DNA of 64,000 nt from Microbacterium cremeum (lineage in GTDB: Bacteria > Actinomycetota > Actinomycetes > Actinomycetales > Microbacteriaceae), in assembly GCF_015277855.1 (NCBI RefSeq), contig NZ_CP063812.1, positions 310,001 through 374,000 on the forward strand, written 5' to 3'. The notes under the pieces were generated by a model. It ran no database searches and had not been told where the DNA came from. It saw only the letters and a program-made list of their open reading frames with translations. Below, one piece after another: positions 25,581 through 33,633 of this stretch. The translations under genes were made by a program, and so were the position numbers. Numbering within the stretch: the stretch's first letter is position 1; each line of letters begins with the position of its first letter.

Positions 25581-27092
25581 ATGATCCACGCACACCTCAC
25601 CATCGACCCGCACTTCGAGGTCGGTCCCATCCACCGGCGCCTCTTCGGCTCGTTCGTCGAGCACCTGGGCCGCTGCGTGTACGACGGCATCTACGAGCCG
25701 TCGCACCCGACCGCCGACGAGCACGGGTTCCGTGGTGACGTCGTGGAGCTGGTCAGGGAGCTGGGCGTCTCGACCATCCGGTACCCCGGCGGCAACTTCG
25801 TGTCGGGGTACCGCTGGGAGGACGGCGTCGGCCCGCGTGAGAAGCGGCCTCGGCGGCTGGATCTCGCGTGGCACTCCACCGAGACGAACGAGATCGGGCT
25901 CGACGAGTTCGCGACGTGGCTGGAGAAGGTCGGCGGCGAGCTGATGTACGCGGTCAACCTCGGAACCCGCGGCGTGCTGGAAGCGCTCGACGTGCTGGAG
26001 TACGCCAACCACCGATCCGGCACGCACTGGTCCGATCAGCGCATCGCCAACGGGCATCCCGAGCCCCACGGCATCCGGATGTGGTGCCTCGGCAACGAGA
26101 TGGACGGACCGTGGCAGCTGGGTCACAGCACGGCCGAGCAGTACGCGCAGCTCGCGGCGGCCACGGCGAGCGCCATGCGGCAGATCGACCCCGATCTGGA
26201 GCTCGTGGTGTGCGGCAGCTCGAGCGCCCAGATGCCGACGTTCGGCGAGTGGGAACGCGTCGTCCTCGAGCAGACGTACGACGAGGTCGACTTCATCTCG
26301 TGCCACGCCTACTACGAGCCCCAGGGCGAGGATTACGCGAGCTTCCTGGCATCCGCGGTCAACATGGACCGCTTCATCGAGGCCGTCGTGGCCACCGCCG
26401 ACCATGTCAAGGCCGTCCGTGGCAGTGACAAGACCATCAACATCTCGTTCGACGAGTGGAACGTCTGGTACCAGTCCCGCTACCAGGAGGTCGAACGCAT
26501 CACGGATGTCGAGACCTGGCCCGTCGCGCCTCGCCTGCTCGAGGACTCGTACTCGGTTCTGGATGCGGTCGTCTTCGGCAACCTGATGATCTCGCTCATC
26601 CGCCACGCAGACCGCGTGACGGCGGCGAGCCTCGCTCAGCTCGTGAACGTGATCGCGCCGATCATGACCGAGCCCGGCGGGCCCGCGTGGCGCCAGACCA
26701 CCTTCTTCCCGTTCTCGCTGACCGCGACGCTGGCACGGGATGTCGCGCTCGAGCTGAAGCTGGACAGCCCGACCTACGACAGTCAGCTCTACGGCACCGT
26801 TCCGATCGTCGACGCCGTGGCCACGCACGACGGCAACGGCGGCGGGACCACCGTGTTCGCCGTGAACCGGAGTCTCACCGAGGAGGTGACGCTCGAGATC
26901 GACACGCTCGCCCTCGGCGGCGTCTCGCGCGCGGAGGCGACGTCCCTTTTCGACGACGACATCCACGCGGCGAACACGCTCGAAGACCCGGACCGCGTGC
27001 GACCGAAGGAGAACACGTCGGTCGAACTCGGCGAGGGGACCGTTCGCATCACCCTTCCGCCGGTGTCGTGGACGGTGCTGACGCTCGAGTGA
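25581..27092 (+). CDS. abfA: Alpha-L-arabinofuranosidase, family GH51
   Basis: The 503-residue enzyme removes terminal alpha-L-arabinofuranosyl units from arabino-oligosaccharides. It opens with the GH51 signature GPIHRRLFGSFVEHLGRCVYDGIYEP. The acid/base glutamate is in WCLGNEMDGPW (about 168-178) and the nucleophile in NISFDEWNVWY near residue 291. The C-terminal 130 residues form the usual beta-sandwich. There is no signal peptide, so it acts in the cytoplasm on imported oligosaccharides. AGAGAAGA serves as ribosome site 53 bases after the permease stop. Confidence 0.96.
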   Translation: MIHAHLTIDPHFEVGPIHRRLFGSFVEHLGRCVYDGIYEPSHPTADEHGFRGDVVELVRELGVSTIRYPGGNFVSGYRWEDGVGPREKRPRRLDLAWHSTETNEIGLDEFATWLEKVGGELMYAVNLGTRGVLEALDVLEYANHRSGTHWSDQRIANGHPEPHGIRMWCLGNEMDGPWQLGHSTAEQYAQLAAATASAMRQIDPDLELVVCGSSSAQMPTFGEWERVVLEQTYDEVDFISCHAYYEPQGEDYASFLASAVNMDRFIEAVVATADHVKAVRGSDKTINISFDEWNVWYQSRYQEVERITDVETWPVAPRLLEDSYSVLDAVVFGNLMISLIRHADRVTAASLAQLVNVIAPIMTEPGGPAWRQTTFFPFSLTATLARDVALELKLDSPTYDSQLYGTVPIVDAVATHDGNGGGTTVFAVNRSLTEEVTLEIDTLALGGVSRAEATSLFDDDIHAANTLEDPDRVRPKENTSVELGEGTVRITLPPVSWTVLTLE

Positions 27093-27104
27093 GTCGGGGG
27101 CGAC

Positions 27105-28124
27105 ATGGCTCGCATCCAGCGGGTGACGCTCAAGGAGATCGCCGCCCAGACCGGGGTGTCGATGACGACGATCTCGAAGGTGCTCAACGGCGCGCCGGAC
27201 GTCTCATCCGCGACGCGGGCTCTGGTCGAGGACCGGCTGCGCGAGAGCGGCTACCGGCGACGCAAGAGCAGGAAGCGGCCCGAGTACATCGAGGTCGTCC
27301 TCCACGAGCTCGACGGCGACTGGGCACTGGCGATCATCGAGGGCGTCCGCGAGAGCGCGGCCGGAGCCGGACTCGCGATCTCGCTCTCGGTGACCGGCGA
27401 TCGGCGCGCTCCCGGGCCTGAGTGGCTGGACTCCGTCGTCCGCCGCGGGCCGACGGGCATCATCCTGCTCTTCGCCGGCATCTCGCCCGAGCAGCGCGCG
27501 ATGCTCGACGCCCGCGGCATCCCCTTCGTGATCATCGACCCCGCCGGCGACCCGGCACCCGGGATCCCCTCGGTGGGATCGGCGAACTGGTCGGGCGGCG
27601 TCGCCGCCACGCGGCACCTGCTCGAGCTCGGCCATCGCCGCATCGCGGCGATCACGGGGCCCGAGGACGTCATGTGCTCGCTCGCGCGGCTCGATGGGTA
27701 CCGGGCCGCGATGACATCGGCAGGACTGCGGATCGAGCCGGGCTGGGTACGGTACGGGGACTTCCGGCGCGCCGGCGGGGAACGGCATGCACGCGCCCTC
27801 CTGCAGTTGCCCGATCCGCCGACGGCCGTCTTCGCGGGGAACGATCTGCAGGCGATCGGCGTGCTTCATGCCGCCCGGGCCATGGGCGTCGATGTCCCGC
27901 GCGACCTGTCGGTCGTCGGGTTCGACGACCTCGCGGTCGCCGAGCTCGCCAGCCCGCGGCTGTCGACGGTGCATCAGCCGCTGCGCGAGATGGCGGAGCA
28001 GGCCACCCGGATCGTGCTTCAGCTCCTCGAGGACGTGCCGCCTCAGGTCACCCGGATCGAACTGGCCACGCGCTTGGTGGTGCGGGATTCCACCGCGCGC
28101 CCGGGTCGGCTCGTCGCCGTCTGA
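27105..28124 (+). CDS. LacI-family transcriptional regulator, distal gene of the arabinoside operon
   Basis: The 339-residue protein has an N-terminal helix-turn-helix (VTLKEIAAQTGVSMTTISKVLNGAPDVSSATRALVEDRL) and a LacI sensor domain. It starts 12 bases after the abfA stop and is co-transcribed with the importer, an arrangement common for feedback regulators. Which of the two LacI proteins reads the ACNACGTTGT sites cannot be decided from sequence. The two helix-turn-helix segments differ enough that they may bind different sites. Confidence 0.92.
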   Translation: MARIQRVTLKEIAAQTGVSMTTISKVLNGAPDVSSATRALVEDRLRESGYRRRKSRKRPEYIEVVLHELDGDWALAIIEGVRESAAGAGLAISLSVTGDRRAPGPEWLDSVVRRGPTGIILLFAGISPEQRAMLDARGIPFVIIDPAGDPAPGIPSVGSANWSGGVAATRHLLELGHRRIAAITGPEDVMCSLARLDGYRAAMTSAGLRIEPGWVRYGDFRRAGGERHARALLQLPDPPTAVFAGNDLQAIGVLHAARAMGVDVPRDLSVVGFDDLAVAELASPRLSTVHQPLREMAEQATRIVLQLLEDVPPQVTRIELATRLVVRDSTARPGRLVAV

Positions 28125-28140
28125 CCCTGCGGGCGCAAAA

Positions 28141-28184
28141 GAAGGATGGGCTGCCGGCGAGGAGATGCCGGCAGCCCATCCTTC
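28141..28184. terminator. Bidirectional terminator
   Basis: A perfect 18-bp stem, GAAGGATGGGCTGCCGGC at 28141-28158 and its complement at 28167-28184, has an 8-base loop. It lies between the convergent LacI and esterase genes. AAAA before the stem gives a short U-run for the minus strand. Confidence 0.9.
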
Positions 28185-28190
28185 GGTCGA

Positions 28191-29729
28191 CTACAGCCAG
28201 TACCCGACGTTGAAGAGGATCTTCTCCGCGGTCTGGACCAGGCTCGCCGACTGCTCCGCTGACAGCTTGCCGGCGCTCTGGAGTTCGCCGACCTGTGCGA
28301 CGAATCCGTTGAGGATCTCGACGGCGCCGCTGTTGTCGCCCTTCGCCACGAGCTTGAGCGCCTGGTCGAGCTTCACCGTGAGCGCCTTGGCGTTGCCCGA
28401 GTTGAGGCTCGCGGCCGCGACGCCCGCCTTGATCGTGTTGATCTCATCGGCGATGAAGGCCTCGGGGTGCCAGAGGTAGTCCCGCGCCCAGATCGTGAAC
28501 AGCTGGTTCCAGGCGTTGAAGTCGTGCGCGCCCGCGACGACCGAGTTCTCGATGAATCCGACCTCGTCGAGCGCCGCGACCTGACCGGCGTTGGGCAGAC
28601 CGAAGTCCCAGGCCCCGCCGCCGAAGAGGATGTACGGCACCGCGAGGTTGGGCGTCGCCGCGTTGACGCGCACGCCGCCGCTCCACGGGCCGAAGTAGCC
28701 GAACGCGGTGGGGTCGTAGTTGATGAGGTTCATCGTGACGAACCCGCCCGCCGACAGGCCGGCGAACGCGCGATCCGTCGGGTGGGCCGACACGTTGTAG
28801 TTGGCCTCGACGAACGGGAGGACGATGTCCCGCAGGTTGGGGTAACCCTGATTGGCGGCTCCCAGGTAGTTGGTGTTCGTGGTGATCACGACCGCCGGCT
28901 CGGTGGTGCCGTCGTGGAGCAGGTTGTCCATGATGACGGGGACGTCGCCCATGTTCATCCAGTCCGACTGGTCCTGACCGCCGCCGTGCTGCATGTAGAT
29001 CGTCTTGTACGGCTCAGCGCGGTTCGAGTCGTACCCGGGCGGCAGGTACACGCCGACCGTCCGCTCGGCGGCGCCGATCTGGATCGGCACATAGCTCCAC
29101 GTGCCCTTCGGCGAGTCGGGACGCGGGTTCTCGATCTCGCGCGCGGCCAGCGGGGCGTAGTTCTGCTTCACCGGGTCGTAGGGGACGTGCACCTTGTTGA
29201 ACGCGCGTCGTGCCGTGCCGGTGAGGCCGTCGGGCGCGAAGATCGGCGAGTTCGCCGGGTCGGCCACCCACAGGCTCGTGTTGTTGTTGACGTAGAACCA
29301 GTACTGGTTGGCGCCTGCCGCCAACGGCACGTCGGTGACCCAGTAGCCGTCGGCGACCTCGGTCATCTCCACGTCGTACGCGCCGCCGCCCCGCATGAGG
29401 CCGGGACGGTAGTCCCACGGGCTGTAGACGGTCGGGTCGCTGCGATCCTCCCAGTTGCGCAGCATGATGTCGCCGACGAAGCGCACGCTCGTCGCGGTGG
29501 GGTTGTAGTAGACGAAGTGCCCGGTGTAGCCGGTCGGCGAGTCCGGGTCGGCGACGACGGTGGGTCCGGGCGTCAGGTCCACGTCCTCGGCCTGCGCCGC
29601 GACGGGCGCCGTGCTGAGGACCATCGCCAGGGCGAGGCCCATCGCCGCGAAGGGCTTCGCGAGCCGGTTGCGGCGACCGGTCCCGTCAGTGCCGGCGGTG
29701 TCTTCACTGGACAGTTGCAGAGCTCTCAT
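28191..29729 (-). CDS. Secreted CE1-type esterase with N-terminal Ig-like and C-terminal FIMAH-like domains
   Basis: The protein is 512 residues from ATG 29729, behind AAGGAGGAAA. A long signal peptide ends near VAAQA (about residue 47). Residues about 60-165 form an E-set/CBM48-like domain (GHFVYYNPTATSVRFVGDIML). The esterase D-like alpha/beta hydrolase domain (about 205-430) has the nucleophile elbow FAGLSAGGFVTMN and the catalytic-His candidate GAHDFNAWN. The last 75 residues (NTIKAGVAAAS, LTVKLDQALKLVAKGD, AVEILNGFVAQV, KLSAEQSASL) match the FIMAH-type helical domain of secreted hydrolases. The nearby GH51 gene and shared operator type suggest feruloyl or acetyl arabinoxylan deesterification (inference). 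Confidence 0.85.
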   Translation of the reverse strand: MRALQLSSEDTAGTDGTGRRNRLAKPFAAMGLALAMVLSTAPVAAQAEDVDLTPGPTVVADPDSPTGYTGHFVYYNPTATSVRFVGDIMLRNWEDRSDPTVYSPWDYRPGLMRGGGAYDVEMTEVADGYWVTDVPLAAGANQYWFYVNNNTSLWVADPANSPIFAPDGLTGTARRAFNKVHVPYDPVKQNYAPLAAREIENPRPDSPKGTWSYVPIQIGAAERTVGVYLPPGYDSNRAEPYKTIYMQHGGGQDQSDWMNMGDVPVIMDNLLHDGTTEPAVVITTNTNYLGAANQGYPNLRDIVLPFVEANYNVSAHPTDRAFAGLSAGGFVTMNLINYDPTAFGYFGPWSGGVRVNAATPNLAVPYILFGGGAWDFGLPNAGQVAALDEVGFIENSVVAGAHDFNAWNQLFTIWARDYLWHPEAFIADEINTIKAGVAAASLNSGNAKALTVKLDQALKLVAKGDNSGAVEILNGFVAQVGELQSAGKLSAEQSASLVQTAEKILFNVGYWL

Positions 29730-29783
29730 CACATTTCCTCCTTGAAATAGTCGTTGAGTGCCCCAAGGGGGGTCGACGTCGCC

Positions 29784-29812
29784 AGGCTAGCCACGGTTTA
29801 CGACGTTGTAAA
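29784..29812 (-). promoter_or_regulatory. Promoter of the esterase gene
   Basis: On the minus strand, -35 TTTACA (29807-29812), a 17-base spacer and -10 TAGCCT (29784-29789) form a good promoter. The -35 lies inside the operator at 29797-29812, so repressor binding would block polymerase. Confidence 0.7.
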
Positions 29813-29835
29813 GAGGTGATTTACGACGTTGTAAA
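29797..29835. promoter_or_regulatory. Tandem LacI-type operators
   Basis: Two identical copies of TTTACGACGTTGTAAA occupy 29797-29812 and 29820-29835, with centres 23 bp apart (about two helical turns). Each is a near-palindrome. The core ACGACGTTGT differs by one base from the operator at 22136-22151, linking this esterase to the arabinoside importer regulon. Confidence 0.8.
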
Positions 29836-29865
29836 CCCGGATGCCGCGGCCCGCGGCATCCGGGT
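29835..29865 (-). terminator. Terminator of the PIG-L gene
   Basis: A perfect 15-bp inverted repeat, ACCCGGATGCCGCGG/CCGCGGCATCCGGGT, separated by one base. It abuts the stop codon of the minus-strand PIG-L gene and ends at the second operator. Confidence 0.75.
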
Positions 29866-30710
29866 CATCCCAGCGGGTCGGCAGTCAGGTCTCGCACGTG
29901 ATAGAACTCCTGGTCCCACAGCAGGTACACGAGCCACGCGGGCAGGAGGTACGCGGACTGGAGGTAGTCCTCCTGCGAGGCGTGGATCCGCCAGCCCTCC
30001 ATCTTCTTGCCGGTCTCGGCCGACATCGCGTACTCGGGGTCGGGCTGGTTCTCGACCACGAGCCGCCCCTGCTCGCCGCCGAAGATCTCGAGCGCCGTCG
30101 TCGGGCTGATCGTGTACACGAGGTGGTCCGGTCCGCGATACGCGCCGCCCTCCTCGGCGAGCCGGGCGATCGCGAGCTCGGTCACCCGGCCCATCTCCAT
30201 GTGGTCGAGGTGGCCCGTGGCGCCGGATTCCGGCCAGAAGCCCACGACGATGTCGGGCTTCACGCGCTTCATCGTGTCGACGAGCCGCTCGACCAGTTCG
30301 TCCTCGTCGGCCTCGGGCACGCCGCCGTCGGGGTAGTCCCACACCTCGTGCTCGTCGACGCCGAGGGCGAAGCTGTTCTTGAGTGCCTCGGCCTCGCGGA
30401 CGACGCCGAGGTCTTCCTGTCGGGCCACGACGGGGACCTGGTGCCCCGCTTCGCCGCGCGTCGCGGTGATCATCGCGGTATAGGCGCCGTCGCGCGTCTT
30501 CGCGCGCCAGAACAGTCCGTTCACGGTCTGCTCGTCGTCCGGATGCGCGAACACCCCCAGCACCCGCTCGCCCTCGAGTTCGCCGATGACCGAGTCGACG
30601 CCTCTCGCGGTCGGCATGTGGAAGAGGCTGCGGCCCGCCCAGTACAGGCCGACGACGGCGACGACCAGGACGGCCGCCACGACGATGAGCGCGATCCAGC
30701 GTTTGCGCAT
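29865..30710 (-). CDS. Membrane-anchored PIG-L family deacetylase
   Basis: The 281-residue protein has one N-terminal membrane anchor (about residues 6-27). A LmbE/PIG-L domain follows with the zinc motif FAHPDDEQT (about 54-62) and the second histidine motif GHLDHMEMG (about 165-173). The family removes acetyl groups from N-acetylglucosamine-type sugars and includes mycothiol enzymes MshB and Mca. The membrane anchor argues for an envelope substrate instead of mycothiol. It is flanked by its own terminator and is not clearly part of an operon. Confidence 0.88.
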   Translation of the reverse strand: MRKRWIALIVVAAVLVVAVVGLYWAGRSLFHMPTARGVDSVIGELEGERVLGVFAHPDDEQTVNGLFWRAKTRDGAYTAMITATRGEAGHQVPVVARQEDLGVVREAEALKNSFALGVDEHEVWDYPDGGVPEADEDELVERLVDTMKRVKPDIVVGFWPESGATGHLDHMEMGRVTELAIARLAEEGGAYRGPDHLVYTISPTTALEIFGGEQGRLVVENQPDPEYAMSAETGKKMEGWRIHASQEDYLQSAYLLPAWLVYLLWDQEFYHVRDLTADPLG

Positions 30711-30827
30711 GAAGACTCCGTTGTGTTCGTGAGCCCCGGCGGCGTGCGGCCCTCCGGGTGGGCCGTGCGATCGATGCCGGCGGTCGAGGCATCCTAAACC
30801 GAATGTCGTTCTGGATACGATTCGACG

Positions 30828-31538
30828 TCAGCGCGCGGTGGCTGCCGCCGCCGGCGCGGCGACGGAGGAGGTCGGCACTGGCCGGATGCCGCGGATCAGC
30901 AGGTATCCGATCATCCAGAACTCGGCGACCGTCGCGGGCAGGGGCATGCCGTCGACGAGCCACACCGGAGCGCCCGCCCAGCCGACGCCGATCACCGTGC
31001 CGGCGATGTAGCCGGCACCGCCGACGAGGAGCAGCCAGCCCAGCAGCCGAGGCATCCGCGACGTGGACAGGACGTAGGCACCCATCGGGATCAGCCAGAG
31101 CCCGAAGAACAGACCGCCCGCAGTCCAGAACGCTTGCGAGGCCTGGAGGAGGAGTGCGACCGTGGCCGGGGCGCTCGCGCGGACGACTGCACCCTCGGCG
31201 ACGCCGACCGCGGTGATCATCATGGCGGCGCTGCCGAGGATCGCTGCCGCATTCGCCATGCCGAACGTCGCGACGCCGTACGCGGCGGCCGGGCGGTCGT
31301 GGCGGAACAGGGCGTAGAACCCGAGTGCGGCCAGCGCCTGCGCGGCCACGACCCCGAGCTCGAGCACGATCCAGAGATGCGCGAGCGCGCCGTTCGCCTG
31401 CAGTGCGGCGAGGGTCGCGTCGGCATCGCCCTCGATGTACAGCTGCGGCCGGAGGAGGAGGAAGCCGCCCATGCCGAAGACGGCGAGGGCGAGGTACGCG
31501 GCGCCGGTCCAGCGTGCGGTGCGGGTGAGGGTGTTCAT
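30828..31538 (-). CDS. DUF4386-family membrane protein
   Basis: The 236-residue protein begins [27 protein letters not shown] and has six or seven hydrophobic helices, the layout of DUF4386 proteins. The function of that family is unknown. AAGGAG precedes the ATG. The promoter shares the mirror-image operator at 31556-31618 with the divergent membrane protein/XRE pair, so it is probably under the same XRE repressor. Confidence 0.8.
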   Translation of the reverse strand: MNTLTRTARWTGAAYLALAVFGMGGFLLLRPQLYIEGDADATLAALQANGALAHLWIVLELGVVAAQALAALGFYALFRHDRPAAAYGVATFGMANAAAILGSAAMMITAVGVAEGAVVRASAPATVALLLQASQAFWTAGGLFFGLWLIPMGAYVLSTSRMPRLLGWLLLVGGAGYIAGTVIGVGWAGAPVWLVDGMPLPATVAEFWMIGYLLIRGIRPVPTSSVAAPAAAATAR

Positions 31539-31555
31539 CGGATGCTCCTTCGTGT

Positions 31556-31618
31556 GTAAAAGATTCTTGACACCGCACGCTACGGCGGGCTACCGTTTTC
31601 ATGTCAAGAATCTTTTAC
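31556..31618. promoter_or_regulatory. Divergent promoters with a 17-bp mirror operator
   Basis: GTAAAAGATTCTTGACA (31556-31572) and its exact reverse complement (31602-31618) frame the gap. Each arm contributes the -35 TTGACA of one promoter. The plus strand has -10 TACCGT at 31591-31596 (18-base spacer). The minus strand has -10 TAGCGT at 31577-31582 (19-base spacer). One repressor binding AAAAGATTCTTGAC would shut off both sides. Confidence 0.8.
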
Positions 31619-31633
31619 TCGGGGAGAATCGCC

Positions 31634-32068
31634 GTGGTCTACGAGGAACGCAACATCTGGTCGAGCCTGATCGTCACGATCGTCGCGATGACCGTGTACG
31701 TCATGGTCGTGCTGCAGCAGGCGGCCGGCGGGCCGCTGACCGAGGTCGACTGGCCGCCCATCATGCTGTGGACGATCCTGGGCAGCATCGGGGCGAGCAT
31801 CCTCGTCAGCATCCTGTGGGGGATGTTCGCGGGCTTGCGGGATCCCGACGAGGTCGGCAAGTCCGACCAGCGCGACCGCGACATCGCCCACATGTCGACG
31901 CGCGTCGGCCAGGCGTTCATCACCATCGCCGGCCTCGGCGTCATCGTGCTGTGCGCGTTCGAGGTGGACTGGTTCTGGATCGCGAACGCGATGTTCTTCG
32001 GCTTCGCCGTCTCGTTCACCGTCGGCGGGATCGCGAGCGTCATCGCCTATCGCCGCGGGCTCGTCTGA
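31634..32068 (+). CDS. Small polytopic membrane protein paired with an XRE regulator
   Basis: The 144-residue protein starts at GTG 31634 after GGGGAGA. The ATG at 31601 lies at the predicted transcription start and inside the operator, so it is rejected. Four hydrophobic helices are visible (near 9-28, 40-62, 85-108 and 112-135). It overlaps the XRE gene by one base (TGATG). Small membrane protein plus short XRE pairs of this kind are common in Gram-positive bacteria, but the role is unknown. Confidence 0.8.
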   Translation: MVYEERNIWSSLIVTIVAMTVYVMVVLQQAAGGPLTEVDWPPIMLWTILGSIGASILVSILWGMFAGLRDPDEVGKSDQRDRDIAHMSTRVGQAFITIAGLGVIVLCAFEVDWFWIANAMFFGFAVSFTVGGIASVIAYRRGLV

Positions 32069-32283
32069 TGGTCAAGCCCACCAAGGTCACCAACTCCGTC
32101 CGTGCCGTCCGCGAGGCGGCCGGCATGACGCAGGCCGAGCTCGCCCGGCAGGTCGGCGTCACCCGTCAGACGCTCATCGCCATCGAGCAGGGCCGGTACT
32201 CGCCCTCGCTCGAGCTCGCCTTCCAGATCGCCCGCGCCTTCGGCGTGGGTCTCGACGACCTCTTCGCCTACCCGGAGGACTGA
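32068..32283 (+). CDS. Short XRE-family HTH regulator
   Basis: The 71-residue protein is essentially one HTH_3 domain: [56 protein letters not shown]. It matches the YozG/short Cro-like repressors. It starts within the stop of the membrane protein and ends one base before the ATG of the quinone-reductase-like gene. It is the obvious ligand for the inverted repeat at 31556-31618. Confidence 0.93.
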   Translation: MVKPTKVTNSVRAVREAAGMTQAELARQVGVTRQTLIAIEQGRYSPSLELAFQIARAFGVGLDDLFAYPED

Positions 32284-32284
32284 C

Positions 32285-33325
32285 ATGACCACTCACGAGA
32301 ACGACACGACGGCGGTCACCGCGGTGCCCGCCACGATGACGGCCTGGCGGCAGCTGGCCTACGGCGGCCCGGATGCCGTCACCGCGACCCGCCTCGACGT
32401 GCCGCGGCCCGGTCGCGGCGAGGTGCTGCTGCGCGTGCGGGCGACCGCACTCAACAGCGGCGACATCCACGTGATGCGCGGCGAGCCCCGGGCGGTGCGA
32501 CTCGCGTTCGGGCTGCGGCGCCCGCGCGTCGCGGTGCGCGGAATGGACGTCGCCGGCACGGTCGTGTCGGTCGGCGACGAGGTGACGGCCTTCGCGGTCG
32601 GTGACGAGGTCGTCGGCGAACTGCCCGGCGGCGGGCTCGCCGAGTACGTCGCGACGCCCGCGGCGAAGCTCACCGCCCGCCCGGAGTCGGTCGATCCCGT
32701 GACCGCCGCGGCACTCCCGGTCGCCGGCGGCACGGCCTGGCTCGCTCTCGAGAAGGCGGGGATCACGCCGGACTCCGCGCCGGGCCGGCGCGTTCTCGTG
32801 ATCGGCGCCTCCGGAGGCGTGGGCACGTTCACCGTCGCGCTCGCCGCCCTGCGCGGCGCCGAAGTGTGGGCGCTCGCGGGGGCCCGCAGCCGCACCGCGG
32901 TCGAAGGCCTCGGCGCGACGCGTGTGCTCGACTACCGAGAGGTGCAGCCGGGTTCGGACGAACTTCCCGACGGAACGTTCGACGCCGTCATCGACATCGC
33001 GGGGGAGCCGCCCCTCGCCGCCCTGCAGAGGCTCGTTCGCGACGGCGGCCGGATCGCGCTCGTCGGCGGCGAAGGCGGCAGCATCCTGGGACCGATGCGC
33101 CGCATCCTCGGCGGTGCGCTGCGCTCGATCGGATCCACGCGGCGCTTCGTCCCCGTCGTCGCGACGACCACGGCCGCCCTGACCGGCGAGCTGATCGCCC
33201 TGGCGGCCGCGGGGGACCTCGCGCCTCTCATCGAGCGCACCTGGCCGCTGTCGCAGGCCGGCGACGCGATCGCGCACGTCGACGCCGGCCACACCCTCGG
33301 CAAGGTCGTGGTGGTCGCCGGCTGA
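32285..33325 (+). CDS. Zinc-independent MDR oxidoreductase (NADPH:quinone reductase-like)
   Basis: The 346-residue protein has the medium-chain dehydrogenase fold: GroES-like domain with TALNSGDIHVMRGE and GMDVAGTVVSVGDEV, then the nucleotide-binding IGASGGVGTFTVALAALRGAEV (about 178-200). Catalytic and structural zinc ligands are missing, as in quinone reductases of the QOR group. It follows the XRE gene by one base and is likely induced with it. Confidence 0.9.
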   Translation: MTTHENDTTAVTAVPATMTAWRQLAYGGPDAVTATRLDVPRPGRGEVLLRVRATALNSGDIHVMRGEPRAVRLAFGLRRPRVAVRGMDVAGTVVSVGDEVTAFAVGDEVVGELPGGGLAEYVATPAAKLTARPESVDPVTAAALPVAGGTAWLALEKAGITPDSAPGRRVLVIGASGGVGTFTVALAALRGAEVWALAGARSRTAVEGLGATRVLDYREVQPGSDELPDGTFDAVIDIAGEPPLAALQRLVRDGGRIALVGGEGGSILGPMRRILGGALRSIGSTRRFVPVVATTTAALTGELIALAAAGDLAPLIERTWPLSQAGDAIAHVDAGHTLGKVVVVAG

Positions 33326-33633
33326 GGCTGCGGCATCCGTCGTCTTCGTCGCCGGGAGTGCGAAAGGCTGGGCGTGCGAAAACACGGGTCGGTCACGCGC
33401 CGACGACGGATGCCGCGGCCCGGCGTGTCGCGTGACCGACTGGTGTTTTCGCAGCACGGCGAGAGCGCACGCACTGCCGTTCCCAGGCCACGCTCAGCGT
33501 CCGTGAGAGAATGGGTGGCGGCGTGCCCGGACCGCCCTTCGACCAGCAGAGGACCGATGCAGCAGCTCGGCCCCAGCGCATCGGAGCCGCCGGGCCTCTG
33601 GACAGCGTCCGCCGCACCTTCGCAAGGAGACAG
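33326..33633. other. Gene-free spacer with REP-like palindrome and ddaH leader
   Basis: No gene is seen. Bases 33375-33453 hold the long inverted repeat described separately. The rest contains the unremarkable leader of ddaH, with AAGGAG at about 33624. A possible -10 is not clear. Confidence 0.6.
33375..33453. repeat. REP-like inverted repeat with 25-bp arms
   Basis: Arms at 33375-33399 and 33429-33453 pair at 23 of 25 positions, flanking a 29-base spacer that contains GACGGATGCC. The outer ends read TGCGAAAACAC and GTGTTTTCGCA. The length and the spacer suggest a mobile palindromic repeat; it could also terminate the upstream gene. Confidence 0.75.

Noticed and set aside
31601..31633. ATG 31601 as start of the small membrane protein
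   Set aside because: It lies at the predicted transcription start and in the operator; GTG 31634 has a ribosome site and begins the hydrophobic protein properly.
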